Positions 56,719-64,000 of a stretch of DNA of 64,000 bases are shown piece by piece. This DNA is from Aldrovandia affinis (lineage: Eukaryota > Chordata > Actinopteri > Notacanthiformes > Halosauridae). The position numbers were made by a program, and so were the translations under genes. The stretch is from assembly GCA_029706075.1 (NCBI GenBank), contig JAINUG010000132.1, positions 816,001 to 880,000 on the forward strand. The letters run 5' to 3'. Positions within the stretch are counted from its first letter, which is position 1; every line of letters begins with the position of its first letter. The notes beneath the pieces are model-generated. The model was not told the origin of the DNA, did no database searches, and saw nothing but the letters and a program-made list of their open reading frames with translations.

Positions 56719-57682
56719 CTAAATGGGATACAATTTGGATTACAGGTAAAAAATTTGAGTAGCCTCTTTACAAAATAAGGTTACCATAATATATATATTA
56801 CAAAAGTATGTTATCTTTATCTAGTATATAGATAAAAAGGGGAAAGTGTTTAGTTTGATGTTTCAAATAGACACCAAAGCCAGGATTCAATCAACATTTG
56901 CATATAAATGCTAAATTAAGAACACAGTTTGATAAATTAGTCGTGGAGATTACTAAACCCTCCACATTGTGTTTACGTGCAATATTTTCAATTAATGGTC
57001 GTACAAAGTTAAGGAGGAGTGTTGATATAATCCCTGGCCCAAGTCAGTGGCTCTTAAAAGGCTGATTTGTCCGTGCTTGGAACTGTACGACGCCGACTAC
57101 TTCCCTGGATTTATGTAGTCATAGAAACAAAATCTGGGTGGCATTCTAAATTACAAACTTGTGTCAGTTCACAAGTAAAGTATCGTTTAAAAGTTGAAAG
57201 CCATTTAAAAGTTTTGCTGCTGTTGTTGCTGTTCTATTACTTATGTTGGCAGTGTTATCATTACAATTGCCAAGTAAATCTCTATTCCCACAATCTTGCC
57301 AGCAGCCATATATCCCTCCCATCCACACATCCATTGTGCAGTTTTCTTGGGGAAGGCCTGCTTTTTAAAATCATTTCCCGTTGTAATGTGCGCCGTGACA
57401 CATCAGTAGTAATAGTGGAGATCACTTCTCCCCGACGGCAATCTCTTGTAAAGTGTGTTAGCAAGCGGGGTTGCCGCAGTAAAAATAAAAAATAAAAAAT
57501 CTTCATATCTGCGTAATGTGCGAGTGCAGATTGCAGGCAGGGTATCGTGGCGGCAGGGATCTCCATCTTTATGGCCCACTTCTCACGCTTTGTGAATTGG
57601 CAAACGGGCTCAGACGCTGGTGCCCGCGTTCGACACTGAGCAGCTTTGATCACGGCCCCGCCTCCCACATGCCTGCTGGTCT
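56719..57682. other. Unassigned DNA
   Basis: Frames near 57067-57668 overlap on both strands and have no domain. Confidence 0.45.
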
Positions 57683-57892
57683 ACATTTACATTTTAGCCA
57701 TTTAGCAGACGCTCTTATCCAGAGCGACTTACACAGTTTACATTTCTTTACATACAATCCATTTATACAGCTGGATATTTTACTGAAGCAATTCAGGTTA
57801 AGTACCTTGCTCAAGGGTACACCCAGCAGTGGTGAAACCTGCAAACTCTGAGCTACAAGCCCAGCTCCCTAACCATTACCCTACACTGCCAG
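57683..57892 (-). mobile_element. tRNA-derived SINE with UnaL2-type tail
   Basis: Same family as 18655-18895: the hairpin GCTCTGGATAAGAGC, ATACAATCCATTTATACAGC, GCTCAAGGGTACACCCAGCA and a worn tRNA-like head with a deletion in box B. Confidence 0.75.
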
Positions 57893-60800
57893 CATCTCTC
57901 TGGCAGTCTCTTGAGCATCTCTCCTCCAGCATCCCTGGCTCTCCAGCAAAGAAGCAGCTGAGGGCCAATTCTTCAGTACACCCCGGCCTTCTGTGGAGGG
58001 GACGTCCGGGACGGACCTGCCGGCCACACAGCTTGCGTCCGTCTTACGGTTCCTTGTCGATTTTTCCCTCGTTGCCAGGGGGCGGTTGCTGCACACGAAT
58101 TTGCCGTGTGCCATCTGCTATCCATCACACATCAGCAATGTAGGCGATGCATCACAGAAATGGGAAAAAAGGACTACATTTGTCCCATACAGTCATGACA
58201 TACGGTGCATCCTTCAAGGCTTCCTGTCTCTTGATTGCGTTCTGAAAGGGGTGAGTGATCGTTGTCGTAACTGTCCTGTTGAAGCTCATTCACCGCAATG
58301 GAAATGAAAATAAGCGACAAATGCTAATGACTTACCCAGCAGAGGAAGATGGTGTTTTGGATATCTCTGAGTAAAATATTGTTTAGGTCCTGTCCAGCAA
58401 TTTTATGAGAGAATAAAAATGCGTGGCTCTATCTGCTGATTAAACCAGCATAATGCACAACACCACAATGCACAACAGCTCACTTACTAATTAGGGTCAA
58501 CCATTTTTTTATAGAATGCATTCTGTTTTCAAATCCTGTTGTCCTTTTTATCTGCCCATCTCCACATGCTCTCTCGGTCTTTACTAAACCAGGCATTACT
58601 CGTGCTTTAGTTCCACACTTGATAGCGGCGCCATGGCGATGGTGGAGTAATGTTTCGACTGCCGCTGATCAAAAGATCACCTCGCAATTTAACACTGCTT
58701 CACCTCGCTGCGGCTCCTCGTCGCAGAGAGAAAAGCACTAACCGCTTAAAGCCGCGAAGATGGGGGAGGCCGTGATGAGCCAGTTGCTGTAGCAACCGGC
58801 AGAAGTGCTCAGGTAGGCCCTGATGTGTTGTTTCCCGGGAGAGAATAAAAAAAATGACAGCCATTAGATAACTGGAGTCCCACAGTTCACTTACTTTATC
58901 GTTTCTCGGCCTTCTGCTGGCCATCGCTTGGCTCCGGCTTTGGCTTCGGTATCCACACCGTGACAAACTCATCCGGCTGCCGTATCGCTGGAAACGTAGC
59001 GCTTTAAATTAATCTGCGGCAGCTAATGCCCTTGTAGTCGGAAACCCCTGTGCACCCGAGACCGATGTTTGCAAAAGCTGTGGTATCAGATGGCCTGGAA
59101 TGCCCCTGACTAAATTTAGAACCAATTCTCAGTAGACCAGAGGCAATATCCATAAAGCATTTTTGTAATATAATTTCATATCTTGCACCAATGGAATACT
59201 GGTCTGGGTGAAGCTACACACGGTTAGATGTTGCTTTGTCATATTAGCAGCACTGCGGCGCAAGAGCTATAGGACAGAGCCAGAGACAAGAATTATTTTT
59301 ATTGATAAAGGTTCATGAGGAATTCTGTTTGAATACCCAGCTCAATTTTACATTCTGTTCAGTGTACTACCGCAAGTACAACGTGCAATATAATACCACT
59401 GTGTGGAGATTGCTATTCTCTGAGAACGTATCACTAGTTTATGCCTATTATTGTGATTTAACATGAAAATATGTTTGAAATTAAATTCAAAGATTCAATT
59501 AAAATGTATCTTTAAAATTCAAGGCTGAGAACACAGGAAATGAGTTACCATGAAGAACAGGTCAATGTCCCTCACAAGTCAATGACCCAACACACATGAT
59601 TGGTATGTCAAATCAAAATGTTTGCCTCTTGGATTTATTTCTTTTTTTTTACCCACCAACCATTCCAGTGTGCCTCTTTCCGAGCCTGGATAACAGCAAT
59701 GGGGGCAACATTCCCAAAGTCATCACAGAAGAGTTTCCAGAACGACAGAGCGCAGCCATATTTGCATTCAGCATCTTTGCCCCGGCGACTATAACCTTCA
59801 CTCTCGTGGACTAATTACACAGAGTTACGAAGGCAGATATTTCACTGCCTCGGTCCTCCTAGACACAGATAATATCAGTCCGCTGACCTCAAACAAAATG
59901 GCAGTTGCCCCCATCAGGTGGGTAAACAGGTAATATCCTCCCCAGCAGGCATTTGAAGATTGCCTGATGCAAATCCCATGTTTCCCTGCTCCCCTGAGCC
60001 TGCACTACACAGCTCAAATATGGCCGTGTCGCTCAGAATAGGCAATGAGCTTTTAAAAATGTATTACACAGCCTGTCTGTGTTGGGCATGCCTCTAAGTG
60101 CACTGTCTGAAACGGAATATCTGGGCTCTGGTAGAATGGCCTCTGAGCACACAGGATATTTCTCCCATGGATAGTGCTGTGAGTAGCTACAGTAGCTCGA
60201 ATGCTGCAAAATTGAAATGCTTTTCAACAGATCTGCGTTGTCAGTCCTTGTAAACGCCGTCTCTTTGCGGGTCTCTTTCGTTGAGTTCTGCAGCAGTGGT
60301 CTGATGGAAATGCCAAAGAGCTGAGAGTGAATTGTAACTATTATTTATCGTTATAAATGTGTTTCCCTGCACTGCCCTGTTTGACAGAACTGTTGCTATG
60401 TTCATCAGGATTTCTTAAATGTTTGAGCTAATATGTAAATGTAGACAGCAGGTGTGTGTGCACTGGCACCTACCCACCAGCCCCGGGCGAGAATACAAGT
60501 GGTTTTCCTTCCGAGGATGATGGGTACGCATCAGACATAGCGCTTTGCATTGCACCTGAAAAGTTCCAATGTGGTCTAATCTGACCACAAAACCTCCCTT
60601 AAATGCTTTCTTGCATATTACTTAAAATATGAGATTTTGCAATGGCTTTTTAAGCAATGGCTTCCTCCTTGCCATGGCTATACGGTTAAACATGAAGTAG
60701 TTATTTACCCAGTAAGTGTTTTAGACTTCTATTAAATGAACAACCATGCACTATAAACATATATAGTGAAAGGCATTAATTCGGCAACACATTTCTTTGG

Positions 60801-63440
60801 TTTACATATTTCCCCAGGACTGTATATTCACATAGAAAAGGTAAAATCATATTATTATTTCCTAAAAAAAATAATGGTTCAAAATGCGTATATTTATAAT
60901 ATATAAAATGTTTGCGGGAGCGCAAACTGGGATGATATTATGTACACCTTGTTATATCTCTCTGACCATGGACACCCAAAGCTGGATACAGCACACAGTT
61001 ATTACTGTTCCAAGTGGCACATATTGTCTCCAAGAGGTGCAAAACATGCATTTATTACATGCAGAAAAATAAATGCAATGACTGCCACGAGGCAGATGAA
61101 AGTGGTCACTTGGATGCTGAGGGCCTGAGTGCTAATGTCCAGATTCTCTCAGTCTCCAGGCATTGCTGTAATATCACCTCCGCAGTCACGGTAAAAATCT
61201 AATATATTCCTGTCTTTTGCAGCCTCTGCACAATTAATCCCAAGTCCCACAATACTCCCCCATGTCCAGGGTCCCTTGTGACATCTAGCCTCCACATCTC
61301 CCTGAATCAAAAACTTTGAAAACATACCTGGGTGTCATTGTAGTTAGATCATCTCCCACGCAGTACGGCAGTGGCTTTAGGCTCTTTGTAAGAGCAAACC
61401 GTGCACATACACCTGATGTTGGAAAACACACCTGCTACCTGGACAGTAAGGCATCTCAACAGAGGCTGGAACACTGTTTAAAATATGATACACAACAATT
61501 GTTCAATTTTAATTTGACCAGTCTCGAGTCTTAACAATGTATTTGCGACTATGTATTTCTGGGAAACATGGTAGATTGAAAAATGTGTTACATAATATTA
61601 GCTTTCAGCATAATCATTAAATACTGCAATGACTCCAGGTGGCCATTTTACTTTGAAATTATTCAAATTATTATTGACTTTGAATAATTTAAAAAGTTTA
61701 ACCAGTTTTAAATATATAATCACAGTTCTAGAAATTCCAAGTAGATTGTGTATGCACACAATATGCCTTGCATAAGTATTCAGACCCTTTCACACATTTG
61801 GTTGCCTCAGAGCTTGAAATCATAACACTTTTAAATAGGAATTAATATTTCAGATTTACACAATCTTCCATATAGAATGGAAGTTTGAATACATGTTGAT
61901 TCTTATATATTCAATATATTTTAATTCTATATAAGTCATTTCATGAATGTATAAAATTAAAGTTTGAATATAAGCGTCAATTGTTGCATACATTTGAACC
62001 CTGAGCTGCGCTCTATGAGCTATGATGCTGAAAACGAAAAGAAAGGGGACAGTGGGCGTCTCGTGACCAAAGACACATCAAACGTCGTTCATACTTCTCA
62101 CGGTGGTTGATCGCTTTTTTGCAATCTCCAATCTGGACCTTCCCTTTGAAACTCATGCAAAGCAATGCTACCTCGAATGCCCGTGTCCTCTCCCAAATCA
62201 TATTTTCATCCTTTGCCATAGCCAGAAGGTTTCACAGAATGTTTGTTTGAACTACCTAGCTCATTCATTTTAGTACAAACCTCTAAATTGCCCAGAATAG
62301 CTCAACTCAATGAACTTTCTTAATTCCTCTTAATTCCTCTGAGCTACTGGTCACAGCACAGGCTCAACCTCTCACAGCACTGTTTGGTAAATTCAACTAG
62401 GCCCATTGATGTTTTAAATATTATTTTTATCACATGTTGTTCAGCAGTGACACAAGTCAACCCACTAAACCGTGTAGACATGACAACCGAGATCATGAGA
62501 GAGCTGGGACGGGTGAGATATGGGGAGAAATAAATTGGTGCGGTCTTAAATGATTTACATTTTAAATGAATGAGTTTAGCCCCGTTAATTAAACGTAAGT
62601 GCCTTGTTGAGCATTCTCAGAGCTTTCTACTGTTGTTCGGGTATTAGCAAATACATGGTGTCCACTGGGATACGCAAATCCTATTTAAACTTTGCCAAGG
62701 CCAGTGAGATCCCACAAGACCAGGAAACGTCCTGATGCAGTTTTTATGAGGGGCACATGGCCCAGGGTGGCCTATCATAGAGCAACCCATCAATAATTAA
62801 TCATGACAGCAAATTGTGTGTGTACACTGTAAAGACACGCAAGCTCCCGCTCTCAAAGTGTGGCCCCGATGCACATTGTTTAAAACAGTGAAATGAACCT
62901 GACATGCATTTGGAGGCTCTCAGACTCTGCAGTGCAAGAGACACTCTTTTTTTTTTGCAGCTAGTATTAAAATATTATCTTTACTGAGGACTCAAGGCTG
63001 GACTCTTTCTTCTTGGGGGAAGGTACTGTCACAAAAATGACAGACTTAACCTGTCAAAGCTCTATCCAAAGATAGACAAAGTCTGTCCGTTTTCAGTGAA
63101 GGGGCTTTGTTACATATTGTCAAAGTTTCAAAACATATTTTACATTTGATTAGACCGCGTAGGAAGATGAATGATAAATGGATAAGAACAGGCAATTTAG
63201 CAGTATCAGCTCCTCACTGTGCCTGCTGTTTAGAGTGCATCTATTGTATAATTGTTTCAGGCCCCATCTTGAATTCTCCAAGGGTCTCTGCTTCCACTAT
63301 ATGTCCAGTCTTCTTTTTCTGGAACTAAAGAGAAATGTTCTGGGCCAGGCGTGCCCGGCAAACCAGCCCAGCGTGTCTTGCACCGTGCAGTTCCTTGAGA
63401 ACCTCCACGTTTGACATATAATATATAATATAATATAATG
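57893..63440. other. Unassigned DNA, 5.5 kb
   Basis: No gene or intact repeat is recognised. There is a scrap of Tc1-like leader at about 61768-61850 (TTGCATAAGTATTCAGACCC, then TGGTTGCCTCAGAGCTTG). A possible terminal exon at 59669-59811 (+) has a T-rich tract, CCATTCCAG and then VCLFPSLDNSNGGNIPKVIT to a stop. I give that little weight. Confidence 0.45.
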
Positions 63441-63441
63441 T

Positions 63442-63577
63442 ATGCCATTTAGCAGACGCTTTTATCCAAAGCGACTTACAGTAGTGAACGCATACATTTT
63501 GGTCCTAGTGCGAATGGAACCCAAAACCTAAGCGCTGCCAACGCCATGCTCTTACCTACTGAGCCGCACAGAACCAC
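63442..63577 (-). mobile_element. SINE (family A)
   Basis: ATGCCATTTAGCAGACGCTT with TTATCCAAAGCGACTTACAG gives the GCTTTGGATAAAAGC hairpin on the minus strand. It is followed by the spacer and a tRNA-like head (GCGGCTCAGTAGGTAAGAGC). An AT-rich run precedes it at 63417-63440. Confidence 0.8.
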
Positions 63578-64000
63578 AGTTTATATTCTTTGCATGGAAA
63601 GGAAAGAAAGTAGTGCTGGTTCAATACGTCGATCAATAGTCTGTAGACGTGAAGCAGGAAGCCCTCGACAATAAGGATATGGGCACCCTCATCCGTACAT
63701 GTTCAGATCCTGTTGTCCGCTTGCAGCCATCTTTGCCAACTTCAATCTCAATCTGATTTTGGGGCTTGAGAAAGTAAGCCTGATGAACAACACAGCGATT
63801 GGGAACATTCTAGATCAGTTTTTTGGTGAGGGTGGTTTTACTTTCATCTTTCACAAACACTGTGAAGGAACTCCAGAATACGTCAATAAACCTGAACGGA
63901 CAAGAACCCTCTTGTTGCCACTTCTTTGTTTTTTAAGATATCGCATGTTGTTCTTCTAATATGGTACCCAAACTGGAACTCGAATGTGTAATATTTTGTG
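63578..64000. other. Unassigned DNA to the window end
   Basis: The 86-codon plus frame at 63699-63959 (ILGLEKVSLMNNTAIGNILD) has no family that I know. Confidence 0.4.

Noticed and set aside
60884-61202. Cysteine pairs (CKTCIYYMQKNKCNDCHE) suggesting a zinc-binding exon
   Set aside because: Three overlapping frames are open here, the pattern fits no named finger and there are no good splice sites.

Overview
The window is 64 kb of AT-rich vertebrate nuclear DNA, almost certainly from a teleost fish. The evidence is its mix of repeats: a V-SINE of the DANA type, tRNA-derived SINEs whose tails carry the GGATA-loop hairpin and TGTAA repeats known from the eel UnaL2/UnaSINE pair, Tc1/mariner and hAT fragments, an L2-type LINE and long CA/TG arrays. 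The UnaL2-like tails fit an eel-like (elopomorph) fish, but such tails occur widely in teleosts, so the order is only a suggestion. I find no complete host protein-coding gene, no rRNA, no functional tRNA and no CRISPR array. The window reads as an intergenic or long-intron region built up from mobile elements.

Layout. 0-9 kb: SINE and Tc1/mariner fragments, then an L2-like LINE remnant (7.8-8.6 kb) split by a SINE. 9.6-10.3 kb (+) and 13.7-15.8 kb (-): two decayed copies of one multi-copy teleost gene family (C2H2 zinc finger, long middle region, SYDVEL-type C-terminus, like 'SAMD3-like' predicted proteins). 16.0-16.3 kb: a clean 14 x 22 bp tandem array. 18.1-19.1 kb: a hAT MITE followed by two SINEs facing opposite ways. 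25.8-30.7 kb (-): the main feature, two head-to-tail copies of a non-LTR retrotransposon of the R2 superfamily. Each encodes a C-terminal restriction-like endonuclease, and one copy also has the N-terminal zinc finger and the YMDD reverse transcriptase. 31-41 kb: mostly unassigned DNA with SINE and Tc1 ends and two weak exon candidates. 42.3-42.7 kb: a complex TG array. 43.4-46.7 kb: fragments of Tc1, hAT, Harbinger and LINE coding DNA. 48-52.5 kb: nested MITEs and a V-SINE with readable target-site duplications and hairpins. 52.5-64 kb: SINE tails, a local duplication at 55.4/55.7 kb and much unassigned sequence.

How the parts relate. The SINEs have no enzymes of their own; their L2-like tails suggest mobilisation by an L2-clade LINE, and an L2-like reverse transcriptase remnant is present. 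The short hAT and mariner MITEs depend on transposases encoded elsewhere. Nearly all coding fragments are frameshifted. The exception is the 323-codon C-terminal part of the second R2-superfamily copy, which is open throughout and more than 99% identical to its partner, so this family moved or duplicated recently.
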